This document shows positions 48,105 through 57,987 of a stretch of DNA of 64,000 bases, piece after piece; within the stretch, counting starts at the first letter, position 1; each line of letters opens with the position of its first letter. The notes below the pieces were generated by a model, which searched no databases, was not told the DNA's origin, and was given only the letters and a program-made list of their open reading frames with translations. Origin of the DNA: Paracoccus onchidii (GTDB lineage: Bacteria; Pseudomonadota; Alphaproteobacteria; Rhodobacterales; Rhodobacteraceae); the NCBI RefSeq assembly GCF_028294535.1, contig NZ_JAQBIE010000018.1, positions 27,748-91,747 on the forward strand, in the 5' to 3' direction. The translations under genes were made by a program, and so were the position numbers.

Positions 48105-49256
48105 TCAGGCGAACAGGAACACATCACCATTGGTCGCGACCTCGTAGCTGTCGTCGATCAGGCTGGTGGGGCGTACCATGCCATCGACCGGGTCGATGCT
48201 GGCACCGTAGGGCAGGGTGTCGGGTTCTTCGCCATTTCCGTTGACGCCACCATACAGATAGTAATCTGATTCAACCCCGTCGCCGCCCAGAAGCACGGCT
48301 TTCAGGTGGGAATCTTCGTTCAGATAGCTGTCGGCGGCGACCAGATTTTCGACCAGCCCCTCGATGAACAGGTCCAGGTCGGTCGGGTGATCGCCGGTCA
48401 GCGAAATGTCGATGATGCGCAGGCCGTTCTGATCGAAATCGCCCCCAGCGATGCCGTCCTGCTGCACGAAGGCAAGCGTCAGCACCGTGATCGGTGTTTC
48501 CAGGTCGGGGAAGTCCAGCACCAGTGACATCGGTTCTTCGGGGTCGATCGGATCAACCGGATCGACCGGATCGGTCGTGTCCTCGGCTTCGACAAAGGTT
48601 CCGGTGGCGGCCATCTTGGCGCTGTCATGCCCTTTGCGACCCATGCCGGTGGCGCGCATGCCCAACTCGGCGCTGGCCAGTTCCGCCAGATCCGAAATGC
48701 CAAGGTCTTTCATCGACATCACGACATGACCTTCGGTGGTGTCCTTGTCGCAACCGCCGACCGTGCCGATGGCCTTGGCAAAATCGAACCCGTCCAGCTT
48801 GTCGCCGTCTGTATCCGAGCCGAACATGTTATTGCCGCGCTGAATCGCATTGATATCGCCGCCGTCATTATCCAGATCCAGATAGAAACCGTTCAGATCG
48901 GAGCGGCCATTTGTCAGTTCATAATTGAAGACGACATTGCCGTTGTCGTCGGCATGTGCCGTAATTTCGACGGTGACACCTTTCTGTGCTTCCAGCGTCC
49001 AGGTGACGACATCTGCGCCTTCGGGGGCTTCGGACGGTGCGGTGCTGTCGTCATGGCGGTCGTCGCGGTCATGACGGTGCCAGAACTTGTTGTCGTGATC
49101 GTGGCGCGAATGCCCGCGATCATCGTCGTTTTTCCAGTGTTTGCGGTCATTCCGGTCCGAATCCCAACGGCTTGAAAAATCCTTGCGGCCTTCGTGGCGG
49201 TCGAAATGCTTTTCGAAACGGTTGTGGTCGAACCGGAATGCTTTGCGGAAACTCAT
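48105..49256 (-). CDS. Asp-rich repeat protein of unknown function
   Basis: The 383-residue protein has a strikingly His/Asp/Arg-rich N-terminus (about 1-75), then a beta-rich region with acidic loops such as LDLDNDGGDINA and SDTDGDKLDGFD that look like calcium sites, a DPVDPVDPIDPEE linker, and a C-terminal part with TGDHPTDLDLFIEGL. There is no signal peptide. The composition resembles type I secreted proteins, but no RTX repeats were seen. Function unknown. Confidence 0.7.
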   Translation of the reverse strand: MSFRKAFRFDHNRFEKHFDRHEGRKDFSSRWDSDRNDRKHWKNDDDRGHSRHDHDNKFWHRHDRDDRHDDSTAPSEAPEGADVVTWTLEAQKGVTVEITAHADDNGNVVFNYELTNGRSDLNGFYLDLDNDGGDINAIQRGNNMFGSDTDGDKLDGFDFAKAIGTVGGCDKDTTEGHVVMSMKDLGISDLAELASAELGMRATGMGRKGHDSAKMAATGTFVEAEDTTDPVDPVDPIDPEEPMSLVLDFPDLETPITVLTLAFVQQDGIAGGDFDQNGLRIIDISLTGDHPTDLDLFIEGLVENLVAADSYLNEDSHLKAVLLGGDGVESDYYLYGGVNGNGEEPDTLPYGASIDPVDGMVRPTSLIDDSYEVATNGDVFLFA

Positions 49257-49471
49257 TAACCTGCTCCAATCATAAAATTGATGCAGGCAAATTATCGGCG
49301 GAAATATGCCCAGTTAAGCTGTCTAAATGGATATTGTATTGACTTCCATAAAATCACCTTTCGGTTGTTTTTTGCGCCCGATCCAACATCGTTTGGGGCC
49401 GGACTGGTGACAAAGCTTGCGCGAATGGGGCGGGGGCGTTAACCGGACGCAGCATCCGAAAGGCACGAATT

Positions 49472-50671
49472 ATGACCGGAAAGCCCAAGATATCTGACGC
49501 CAAGAACCTTTGCCCCCGGACCGCAGCCGTGCATCACGGCACGCGCCGCAGCCAATATGGCGAGATGTCCGAAGCGATCTTCATGACGCAGGGCTTTGTC
49601 TATGACAGCGCCGAACAGGCCGAGGCCCGGTTCATCGAAAGCGGATCGGATGAGTTCATCTATGCCCGGTATGGCAACCCGACCAGCCGCATGTTCGAAG
49701 AACGCCTGGCCGCCCTGGAAGGCACCGAGGACGCCTTCGCAACAGCCAGCGGAATGGCGGCGGTGAATGGCGCGCTGTTTTCCATGTGCGCGCCGGGTGA
49801 TCACGTTGTCGCAGCCCGCGCCCTGTTCGGGTCATGCATTTATGTTCTCGACCTGCTGGCGAAGTTCGGTGTCGAGATTACCTATGTCGACGGAACGGAC
49901 CTGTCGCAATGGGCCAGTGCGATTCGCGACGGCACCAAGGCGGTGTTCTTTGAATCGGTCTCGAATCCGGGGCTGGAGGTGACGGATATGCAGGCCGTTG
50001 CGCGCCTGGCGCATGATGCCGGGGCGATGGTCGTTGTCGACAACGTTTTTGCGACCCCGGTCTTTTCGCGGGCGGTCGAACTGGGGGCGGATGTCGTGGT
50101 TTATTCCGCGACCAAGCATATCGATGGCGGTGGGCGTGCGCTTGCCGGCGCGATCTGCGGCAGCCGCGATTACATCCGCAACACGGTCGAACCCTATCTG
50201 AAACATACCGGCGGGGCGATCAGCCCGTTTCACAGCTGGATCATGCTGAATGGCCTGACAACGATGGATCTGCGGGTCCGGGCGCAGGCCGAATCGGCTG
50301 ACAGGATTGCACGTGCCATGCAAGGCAACCCGTATCTGTCGCGGGTGGTGTATCCGGGACTGGATGATCACCCCCAGCATGCCTTGGCCATGCAGCAGAT
50401 GGGGGCGGGTGGCACGATGATCGCGCTGGAGATAGCGGGCGGCAAGGATGCGGCCTTTGCGGCGCTGAACCGCCTGCGCGTGATCAAGATTTCGAACAAT
50501 CTGGGCGATGCGAAATCCATCGTGACCCATCCGGCAACCACGACGCATCAGCGTTTGCCGGATGAGGTCAAGGCGCAGTTGGGGATATCGCCCGGGCTGT
50601 TGCGCCTTTCGATCGGGCTTGAGGATCCGTCCGATCTGATTGCCGATCTTGAACAGGCTTTGGCGGGCTGA
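49472..50671 (+). CDS. metZ: O-succinylhomoserine sulfhydrylase
   Basis: MetZ makes homocysteine from an activated homoserine and sulfide. The 399-residue PLP enzyme has YARYGNPTSRMFEERLAALEG, the cofactor Asp in VVVDNVFATP, the PLP Lys in VYSATKHIDGGGRALAG and the C-terminal substrate region LRLSIGLEDPSDLIADLEQAL. The acyl group (succinyl or acetyl) cannot be settled by eye. It would use the sulfide from the cys operon at 33262-37240. Confidence 0.9.
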   Translation: MTGKPKISDAKNLCPRTAAVHHGTRRSQYGEMSEAIFMTQGFVYDSAEQAEARFIESGSDEFIYARYGNPTSRMFEERLAALEGTEDAFATASGMAAVNGALFSMCAPGDHVVAARALFGSCIYVLDLLAKFGVEITYVDGTDLSQWASAIRDGTKAVFFESVSNPGLEVTDMQAVARLAHDAGAMVVVDNVFATPVFSRAVELGADVVVYSATKHIDGGGRALAGAICGSRDYIRNTVEPYLKHTGGAISPFHSWIMLNGLTTMDLRVRAQAESADRIARAMQGNPYLSRVVYPGLDDHPQHALAMQQMGAGGTMIALEIAGGKDAAFAALNRLRVIKISNNLGDAKSIVTHPATTTHQRLPDEVKAQLGISPGLLRLSIGLEDPSDLIADLEQALAG

Positions 50672-50749
50672 TCCCGCATCTGCCCCGGGTCTTTCGCAAT
50701 CAGGCGAAAGACCCCATATTGCGGCAGAGTTCCCAAGGAGGATGACCGC

Positions 50750-51712
50750 ATGACCGATGCCCGACCCATGGTCCCGGCCTATCCGGCACTGATCCGCGAC
50801 TATGATGCGGGTTTTCGTGTGGATGAAGAATATCGTTCAGCGCTGCCTGATTTGCAAAACGGGCCGGCCAGTCTGATCGTCGGGGCGCGGGCGCCGATCC
50901 AGCATGTCGGGATTTCGAATTTCCGCCTGCCGATCCGGTATCAGACCCGTGCCGGGGGCGAGGTCGCGCTGGAAACCAGCGTGACGGGCACTGTCAGTCT
51001 GGATGCCGACCGCAAGGGCATCAACATGAGCCGGATCATGCGGTCTTTCTATGGGCATTCCGATCACCTGTTCAGCCTGTCCGTGCTGGAGGCCGCACTG
51101 GATGATTACAAGGCTGATCTCGATGCTTTCGATGCCCGTATCCAGATGCGCTTTTCCTATCCCGTTCGCGTGGATTCGTTGCGGTCGGGCTTGTCGGGTT
51201 GGCAGTATTACGACATTGCGCAAGAGGTGATCGAACGGCAGGGGCAACGCCTGCGAATCATGCATTTCGATTACGTCTATTCCTCGACCTGCCCCTGCTC
51301 GTTGGAACTGTCCGAACATGCCCGGGAATCCAGGTCGCGCCTTGCGACGCCGCATTCGCAGCGTTCGATTGCGCGAATATCGCTGGTGATGGGCGGGCCG
51401 GAAAAGATCTGGTTCGAAGACATGGTTGAATTGTGTCGCCGTGCCGTGCCCACGGAAACCCAGGTCATGGTCAAGCGAGAGGATGAGCAGGCCTTTGCCG
51501 AGTTGAATGCCTCGAACCCGATTTTCGTCGAGGATGCGGTGCGCGCCTTTGCCAAGGAACTGCAGGGCGATCCCCGCATCGGCGATTTCCGCGTGGTGGC
51601 CAGCCACAAGGAATCGCTGCATTCCCATGATGCTGTCAGCTTGCTGGTGGATGGGCCGACCTTCGCGCAATCATCCCTTGATCCGATGACATTCGAGAGT
51701 CTGCGTGCCTGA
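50750..51712 (+). CDS. folE2: GTP cyclohydrolase FolE2
   Basis: FolE2 makes dihydroneopterin triphosphate from GTP, the first step of folate synthesis, and works with metals other than zinc. The 320-residue protein has the signature MHFDYVYSSTCPCSLELSEHA-type region (MHFDYVYSSTCPCS then LELSEHARE) with conserved cysteines and HSQRSIARI. The AAGGAGG site is nine bases before the ATG. It lies 78 bases after metZ. No FolE of the zinc type is in the window. Confidence 0.93.
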   Translation: MTDARPMVPAYPALIRDYDAGFRVDEEYRSALPDLQNGPASLIVGARAPIQHVGISNFRLPIRYQTRAGGEVALETSVTGTVSLDADRKGINMSRIMRSFYGHSDHLFSLSVLEAALDDYKADLDAFDARIQMRFSYPVRVDSLRSGLSGWQYYDIAQEVIERQGQRLRIMHFDYVYSSTCPCSLELSEHARESRSRLATPHSQRSIARISLVMGGPEKIWFEDMVELCRRAVPTETQVMVKREDEQAFAELNASNPIFVEDAVRAFAKELQGDPRIGDFRVVASHKESLHSHDAVSLLVDGPTFAQSSLDPMTFESLRA

Positions 51713-51781
51713 CGGCAAAGTGCGGAACAAATATGGAACGCGGGCTTTTCACGGCCGGCCGGGGCACATATGGTAAGGGCT

Positions 51782-54211
51782 ATGGAGCTTCTGGACGATT
51801 CCGACGATTTTGATGGCGTGCCTCTGTCGCAGCGGGCGATGGCGGCCCGGCCCGCGCCCTATCTTGAGGGGCTGAACGCGGCACAACGTGCGGCGGTGGA
51901 AACGCTGGATGGCCCCGTGCTGATGCTGGCGGGCGCTGGCACCGGCAAGACGCGGGCCCTGACCACGCGGATTGCGCATCTGTTGATACAGGGCAAGGCA
52001 TGGCCTGGGCAGATTCTGGCGGTGACCTTTACCAACAAGGCCGCGCGCGAGATGAAGGACCGGATCGGGCGTCTGCTGGGTGAAACAGTCGAGGGGATGC
52101 CCTGGCTGGGCACGTTCCACAGCATCAGCGTCAAGATCCTGCGCCGTCATGCCGAACTGATCGGCAATGGTGAACTGCATCTGAAACCCAGCTTCACGAT
52201 TCTGGATACAGACGACCAGATCCGGCTGTTGAAACAGCTGATCAAGGCCGAGAATCTGGATGAAAAGCGCTGGCCGGCGCGGCAGTTGGCGCATCTGATC
52301 GACGGTTGGAAGAACCGCTGCCTGACGCCCGGCAGGTTGCCCAAGGGCGAAGAGGCGGCCTTCGATGGCTGGGGTGGGCGGCTGTATCAGGCCTATCAGG
52401 ATCGTCTGCTGACCCTGAACGCGGTCGATTTCGGCGATCTGCTGATGCATTGCGTCACGCTGTTTCAGGCGCATCCCGACATCCTGAAGGGTTGGCAGGA
52501 CCGGTTCCGTTACATTCTGGTCGATGAATATCAGGACACCAACGTTGCCCAGTATATGTGGCTGCGGCTGTTGGCGCAGGCCCATAAGAATATCTGCTGC
52601 GTGGGCGATGACGATCAGTCGATCTATGGCTGGCGGGGCGCCGAGGTGGGCAACATCCTGCGGTTCGAAAAGGATTTTCCCGGCGCACAGGTGATCCGGC
52701 TGGAACAGAATTACCGCTCGACCCCGGAAATTCTTGCGGCGGCGTCGGGGCTGATTGCGGCCAATTCCGGGCGACTGGGCAAGACGCTGTGGACCGATGC
52801 CGAGGCGGGCGAGAAGCTGCGCCTGATCGGCCATTGGGACAGCGAGGCCGAGGCGCGCTGGATCGGCGAAGAGATCGAGGCGTTTCAGGGCGGCCACCGC
52901 GCCGCGCTGGGACCGGTCAGCCTGAACGACATGGCGATCCTTGTGCGTGCCTCGCACCAGATGCGGGCCTTCGAGGATCGTTTCATGACCATCGGCCTGC
53001 CTTACCGCGTGATCGGTGGCCCGCGTTTCTACGAGCGGCAGGAAATCCGCGATGCGATGGCCTATTTCCGTCTGGTCGTCAGCCCCGATGACGATCTGGC
53101 CTTCGAGCGGATCGTGAACACACCAAAGCGCGGGCTGGGCGACAAGGCGATCCAGACCATCCAGACCGTTGCCCGCCAGAACGGTGTCGGGTTGCTGGAA
53201 GGCGCGCGGATCGTGGTCGAGGACAAGCATCTGGGCGGCAAGGGTCTGGCCAATCTGCGCGATTTCGTGAATGGGGTCGGGCGCTGGCATGTCGATGCCA
53301 CGGACGACGCCATCAGCCATGTCGAGCTGGCCGAACGGATTCTGGATGAATCCGGCTATATCGCGATGTACCTTAAGCCGCCACCTGACGGCTGGGATGA
53401 AGATCGCGATGGAGAATGGCCTGCGATCGCTAAAGATGTGGAAGCCGAAGGGCGCCTCGAAAACCTCAAGGAACTGGTCAAGGCGCTGGAGGATTTCGAC
53501 AATCTTCAGGGCTTTCTGGAACATGTCGCACTGGTCATGGACCGCGACAGCGACGAGAGTGGCGAACAGGTCAGCATCATGACGCTGCATGGCGCCAAGG
53601 GGCTGGAATTTCCGGTCGTCTTCTTGCCGGGCTGGGAGGACGGGCTGTTCCCGAACCAGCGCGCGATGGATGAAAACGGCACCAAGGGCCTCGAGGAAGA
53701 GCGTCGTCTTGCCTATGTCGGCATCACTCGTGCCGAACGTTTGGCCACGATCACGTTTGCGGGCAACCGCCGACTATATGGACAGTGGCAAAGTTCGATG
53801 CCATCGCGTTTCATTGACGAGCTGCCCGAACAGCATGTCGAGGTCTTGACCCCTCCGGGGCTGTATGGCGGCGGATATGGCGCGGCCATGGCCCATGCGG
53901 GGGGGAATCCGGCCGCGCAGATGCAGGATCGCGCGGCGCGGGCCGATGTCTATAACTCGCCGGGCTGGAAGCGCATGCAGGCCCGCGCGGCAGAGCGCAA
54001 GACAGCGATGCCGCGCACAGGCGTGACCATAGACGCCGATCCGGCGGCGGGGTTCAAGGTTGGCGATCGTGTCAATCACGCCAAGTTCGGCGATGGCCAG
54101 GTCATGGGTATTGCCGAGGACACGTTGACCGTGCAGTTTGACGCCGGTTTCAAGAACATCAAGGCCAGCTATGTGAGGCCGGCCGGCGACGATCAGGACG
54201 TGCCGTTCTAG
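51782..54211 (+). CDS. uvrD: UvrD/PcrA-type DNA helicase
   Basis: This SF1 helicase unwinds DNA 3'-5' in repair. The 809-residue protein has Walker A AGAGTGKTRALTTR, FTNKAAREMK, Walker B DEYQDTN, QSIYGWRGAE, QNYRSTPEIL and the late motifs MTLHGAKGLEFPVVFLPG and YVGITRAERLATI. A C-terminal Tudor-like segment GDRVNHAKFGDGQVMGI resembles PcrA and its RNA polymerase contact. The Met at 51782 follows GGTAAGGG; an ATG 12 bases upstream is an alternative. Confidence 0.95.
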   Translation: MELLDDSDDFDGVPLSQRAMAARPAPYLEGLNAAQRAAVETLDGPVLMLAGAGTGKTRALTTRIAHLLIQGKAWPGQILAVTFTNKAAREMKDRIGRLLGETVEGMPWLGTFHSISVKILRRHAELIGNGELHLKPSFTILDTDDQIRLLKQLIKAENLDEKRWPARQLAHLIDGWKNRCLTPGRLPKGEEAAFDGWGGRLYQAYQDRLLTLNAVDFGDLLMHCVTLFQAHPDILKGWQDRFRYILVDEYQDTNVAQYMWLRLLAQAHKNICCVGDDDQSIYGWRGAEVGNILRFEKDFPGAQVIRLEQNYRSTPEILAAASGLIAANSGRLGKTLWTDAEAGEKLRLIGHWDSEAEARWIGEEIEAFQGGHRAALGPVSLNDMAILVRASHQMRAFEDRFMTIGLPYRVIGGPRFYERQEIRDAMAYFRLVVSPDDDLAFERIVNTPKRGLGDKAIQTIQTVARQNGVGLLEGARIVVEDKHLGGKGLANLRDFVNGVGRWHVDATDDAISHVELAERILDESGYIAMYLKPPPDGWDEDRDGEWPAIAKDVEAEGRLENLKELVKALEDFDNLQGFLEHVALVMDRDSDESGEQVSIMTLHGAKGLEFPVVFLPGWEDGLFPNQRAMDENGTKGLEEERRLAYVGITRAERLATITFAGNRRLYGQWQSSMPSRFIDELPEQHVEVLTPPGLYGGGYGAAMAHAGGNPAAQMQDRAARADVYNSPGWKRMQARAAERKTAMPRTGVTIDADPAAGFKVGDRVNHAKFGDGQVMGIAEDTLTVQFDAGFKNIKASYVRPAGDDQDVPF

Positions 54212-54243
54212 CACTCAGGGCGGCCACCAACAGGAGAAAGCGA

Positions 54244-55428
54244 ATGCTGAACATCCATGTGGACGCCAAGAGAAACATCATCACCGCGCAACCCGAAGGC
54301 GTCATACCCGCTTCGGAATTCGAGGCGATGGGCCATGCAATCGATGACTATGCGAATGAACATGACCGGATGCCCGGCCTGGTGATTCATCTGAAGGGAT
54401 TGCCGCATTGGCAGGGCTTGTCCGCGATGCGGGCCCATTTCGAAATGGTTCGGGAACATGGTGTCGTTCTGCCCCGTGTTGCGATTGTCACCGACAGCAA
54501 GGGGCTGGCCGTGCTGCCCAATGTCGCTGATATATTCGTCCGTGCCCGTGTGCGCCACTTTGACCTGCGCCAAGAGGCCGAGGCCGTGGACTGGGCCGGA
54601 TCGGCCGAGCAAGAGCCGGAAGGATATGTCCTGATCGACGGTTTCCCCGATAATGTTGTCGCGATCCGCGCCGTGGGCGAGGTCACATCACGGGATTACG
54701 AGGATCGGCTGATCCCGCTGGTGCGCAAGAAGGCCAAGGCCCATGGAAAGGTCCGGCTGATGATGCAGCTGGGCCATGATTTCGAAAAATACTCGGTCGG
54801 TGCAATGTGGGATGACGCGCGTCTGGGTCTGACCAATTGGCGCAGCTTTGAGCGTATTGCGATTGTCAGTGACATCGGCTGGATCACACGTTCGATCAAG
54901 ATGTTCGCGCCGTTGATGCCAAGCGAGGTCGCTGTTTTCCCCGATGATGGCCTGGAGGCCGCCTCCGCATGGATCTGCGAAGGCAACGCAACGCCCGCGC
55001 CAAATGATGCAGGACCCAGCGAGGCACCAAAGCAGGCAGCAAGCAAACCGGCCGCCAAACGCACGCCACGCACCACCGGTCGCAAGGCGGCGACCGAGGC
55101 CCGGCAGACTGCGCCTGCGGCCAAGGCCCCGGCTGCAAAAGCCCGGGTTGGTGAAGCGCCTTCCACCGCAACCTCGAAGGCCGAAACCTCGGATACAGCG
55201 ACCAGATCCTCGGCGCCAAGATCTGCCCGAGCCCGTACAGCGGCCAAGCCGGCAGCGGCGACCAAAGCCAGCCCGGCGAAAACCACGGTGCCGCGTACCC
55301 GCCGCAGCACGACTGCCAAAACCCAGGCAAGCGCGCCCGAAAAGACAACGGCAACCCCTGTCAGGTCGCGCAGGAAGCCGACAACGGCGAAGCAGCCCGG
55401 CTCGACGCCGCCAAAGTCCGAAAGCTGA
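54244..55428 (+). CDS. Double SpoIIAA-like domain protein with a histone-H1-like tail
   Basis: The 394-residue protein has two SpoIIAA/STAS-like domains in tandem: domain 1 about 1-118 (starting MLNIHVDAKRNIITAQPEG) and domain 2 about 127-248 (LIDGFPDNVVAIRAVGEV, then KVRLMMQLGHDFEKYS and WIC). From about 250 to the end the sequence is a Lys/Ala/Pro/Thr-rich tail with SPAKTT, RRKPTTAK and related basic motifs, much like histone H1 or alphaproteobacterial AlgP/H1-like proteins. A basic tail on a small anti-sigma-antagonist-like fold suggests DNA or RNA binding. Function unknown. It is 32 bases after the helicase gene. Confidence 0.75.
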   Translation: MLNIHVDAKRNIITAQPEGVIPASEFEAMGHAIDDYANEHDRMPGLVIHLKGLPHWQGLSAMRAHFEMVREHGVVLPRVAIVTDSKGLAVLPNVADIFVRARVRHFDLRQEAEAVDWAGSAEQEPEGYVLIDGFPDNVVAIRAVGEVTSRDYEDRLIPLVRKKAKAHGKVRLMMQLGHDFEKYSVGAMWDDARLGLTNWRSFERIAIVSDIGWITRSIKMFAPLMPSEVAVFPDDGLEAASAWICEGNATPAPNDAGPSEAPKQAASKPAAKRTPRTTGRKAATEARQTAPAAKAPAAKARVGEAPSTATSKAETSDTATRSSAPRSARARTAAKPAAATKASPAKTTVPRTRRSTTAKTQASAPEKTTATPVRSRRKPTTAKQPGSTPPKSES

Positions 55429-55626
55429 TAGCGCTGGAGCGGGTTGCGCTGGCTGTTCACGGGCTGGCGCAACAGGGTGCGCCGTCGGTCAGACCGGTTG
55501 AAGGCGACAAAGGTGTCACAATCTCGGGGCGTCGAACCGGCGATATTCGGCAGATCCCGGGCGCAAACCCTTGCGCGGCGGTGCGCGCAGCCTAACATCT
55601 ATGCAAACGGATGATGGGAGGTCGTG

Positions 55627-56700
55627 ATGGCATCGCTGGCACAGCAGATCGATGAAAGCCGCGTTCAGGTTTCGCAGGCTCAGGGCAAGATTGCCGAAAT
55701 GACCGCCAGATTGGACAGCGCGACCGCCGGGTCCGAGGCTGCCTCGCTGCCGGTCGATGTGGCCAATGCGACCTTGGAGGATGTGCATAATCATACCGAG
55801 GCGATGAACGCCAATATCGCCGAGCTGATCATGGGGCTGGATGATGTGACGGCAGGTTTCAGCCGGGATTTCGAAGAATTGCGCAGCAAGACCGGCTGGG
55901 AAAAATTCGTTGGTATCTTTGCCAGTGGCAAATCGGAATCCATGCGCCAGGAACGCCTGCGTTCGGCCAGTATCGACGACAAGTTACAGGACCTGATTTC
56001 GAAATCGGACACGATCAGGCGCTTGCTGCAAGGGCAGTTGGATCTGTTGAACGATCAGAAACAGAAGGTCGAGGCCAATTTGTCGCGCACATTGAGCGAA
56101 CGGGAAGGCACCGTTGCCACGCTGCAGGAATTGCGCGACCGGTTGAAGGCAATGGATCCGGATCTGATCAGTCTGGAAAATCAGGTGGCCAGCACTACCG
56201 ACGCGACCGAACGCACACGTCTGGAAACCGCGCTGGCGAATGCCAACAAGGATCACAACGCCTTGGTTCAGGAAGAACAGGTGGCGCTGGCGCGATCTCA
56301 GACCCTGGAACGCTATATCGAAGCGGGCAAGACCTGGGTCGACAGCCTGCAAAATCAGGCAGCCACACAGATGGTGTTGATCAACAAGCTGCAAACCGAT
56401 ACGCGCCAGCGGGTCGTGCTGTATGATGCCTTGACGAAATCCTTGAAAACGGCCCAGCAGCAGGATGTGGCCCATCGCATCAACGAGATCGGTGTTCAGA
56501 CCGATCAGGAAGCGCAGGCTGCCATGGCCGCCATTGGCACGGCAACCAATGACCGGATGGCCGACATGCTGGAAGCGCATGGCGATCACATGGTGTTCGC
56601 CCGCGAGGTTCTGGAAGAAAAGGCCAAGGCGGATCAACGTTTTGCCCGGCGTTTCGGCGAGATCGTCAAAAAGCATGACAGCAATCTGTATGGCGGCTGA
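55627..56700 (+). CDS. Coiled-coil protein, first gene of the AAA+ cluster
   Basis: The 357-residue protein is predicted all helical with long heptad-like stretches (for example QLDLLNDQKQKVEANLSRTL) and no membrane segment. The segment RSKTGWEKFVGIFASGKSESM and the later QAATQMVLINKLQTDTRQRV resemble, weakly and by eye only, the layout of TelA-type toxic-anion-resistance proteins. The ATG at 55627 follows GGGAGG; a GTG one codon up is possible. It is three bases upstream of the next gene. It may be one of the DUF families named in Rhodobacteraceae; I cannot confirm which. Confidence 0.7.
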   Translation: MASLAQQIDESRVQVSQAQGKIAEMTARLDSATAGSEAASLPVDVANATLEDVHNHTEAMNANIAELIMGLDDVTAGFSRDFEELRSKTGWEKFVGIFASGKSESMRQERLRSASIDDKLQDLISKSDTIRRLLQGQLDLLNDQKQKVEANLSRTLSEREGTVATLQELRDRLKAMDPDLISLENQVASTTDATERTRLETALANANKDHNALVQEEQVALARSQTLERYIEAGKTWVDSLQNQAATQMVLINKLQTDTRQRVVLYDALTKSLKTAQQQDVAHRINEIGVQTDQEAQAAMAAIGTATNDRMADMLEAHGDHMVFAREVLEEKAKADQRFARRFGEIVKKHDSNLYGG

Positions 56701-56703
56701 TCC

Positions 56704-57837
56704 GTGGCGGAAACCGGAAACCTCGATGCCGATCATCGCCACCTGAGTGACGAGGCCACGGCGCGTGCCTTTTTCGACCAGATCGGACGGATTACCGGGA
56801 TACTTCCGGCCACGCTGGCGGAGCTTGTGCGCGACGACATCTTTTCGCCGACCGAGACGCAGATCGTCGGCGGTTATCTTGACGCCCTGAACAACAGCAT
56901 TCAGGCTCTGGCGCTGAAATATCTGATTGCGGGCCGTATCGATGGACCTCTGCGCAGGCATGTGACCATCGATATTCATGAATCCGGCTTTCCCGTCTGG
57001 TCCGAAATCGCGCAGACCGCAGCAGATGCGGCGCAGGCGACAGAGGAACTGGCCCGCACCCAGCCTCCGGGGGCGATCAAGGATGAAATGATCCGCCAGA
57101 TTGTCGGCGAACTGGTGGTCCCGACGCGGCTGCAATATGCCATGTCGCAACGGCTGTATTACGAGATGCTAGATCGGGGCGGGCTGTTCTGGCCGCAGAT
57201 GCATCCGCAGGGTTATTGGCTGTCCGGTCATGACAGCCCCCGCCGCCGTTGGCTGCTGCATTGGGCGGTATATGACAGCCAGCTGAACGTGCCCGTGCTG
57301 TATCTGCTGGATGTCGATGACAGTGGCCGCCGACCCTTGATCGATGATCCAAGGCGCTGGCCCGAGCTGCGCGCCTATTTGTTGGCTCAATCGGTGACGT
57401 CGTTGCAACTACTCACGATCGCCCGAGGTTTTGACCGCGATTTCGACACATTGCACCCGATGCGGCTGCGCCGGATCGTGCTTGGGCCGATCTATTCGCA
57501 GCGATTTACCGTGCAGAAAGGCCCGATCCGTGAGGTTTTGAAAAATGCCTATGCGCCAGACGGGGAAGATTGGGCGATGGCTTTGACGGTCGAAGATCTG
57601 GAATCCGAAAAGGCCATTGTCGAGCCCAAGGGGTTCTTTGGCGTGATCGAACGTCAGCTGTTCCGGCTGGACCCGTTGGAACCCGAAGGCGCGGGGCAGG
57701 GGGCAAGCCAGGTGATGCGACTGCTGGTCTTGCCTCAGCGGCCCTATCAGGCGCTCGCGGCACTGGACCCGGCGGGGTTTCGCAACATGCGCAAATATGT
57801 GCCCGGCCCCGACGGTCGCGTGATGGGTTACCGTTGA
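56704..57837 (+). CDS. Unknown protein, second gene of the AAA+ cluster
   Basis: A 377-residue soluble protein with a GTG start three bases after the previous stop, so it is likely co-translated. I do not recognise a domain. Visible features are an N-terminal helical part with LPATLAELVRDDIFSPTETQ, a tyrosine/trptophan-rich segment FWPQMHPQGYWLSGH, and a hydrophobic strand set LNVPVLYLLDVDDSGRRPLI. It has no signal peptide or membrane helix. Its job is presumably tied to the AAA+ protein encoded 150 bases downstream. Confidence 0.7.
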   Translation: MAETGNLDADHRHLSDEATARAFFDQIGRITGILPATLAELVRDDIFSPTETQIVGGYLDALNNSIQALALKYLIAGRIDGPLRRHVTIDIHESGFPVWSEIAQTAADAAQATEELARTQPPGAIKDEMIRQIVGELVVPTRLQYAMSQRLYYEMLDRGGLFWPQMHPQGYWLSGHDSPRRRWLLHWAVYDSQLNVPVLYLLDVDDSGRRPLIDDPRRWPELRAYLLAQSVTSLQLLTIARGFDRDFDTLHPMRLRRIVLGPIYSQRFTVQKGPIREVLKNAYAPDGEDWAMALTVEDLESEKAIVEPKGFFGVIERQLFRLDPLEPEGAGQGASQVMRLLVLPQRPYQALAALDPAGFRNMRKYVPGPDGRVMGYR

Positions 57838-57987
57838 TGTGGGCTGAAATTGTCATGGATATACAAATATGCTTTGATCTGACAGCTTTGCGCCGGACAA
57901 GGCGCGGCAATTTTTGCGTTTCAGAATTCGACCGGGTGTAGCGGGCATGTCGCCCTGAGTTTCGGTTATTCAAGTAAAGAGGTTTGA

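Noticed and set aside
49257..49471. TTGACT in the gap before metZ
   Set aside because: No -10 element lies at the proper distance; the gap shows no other clear feature.
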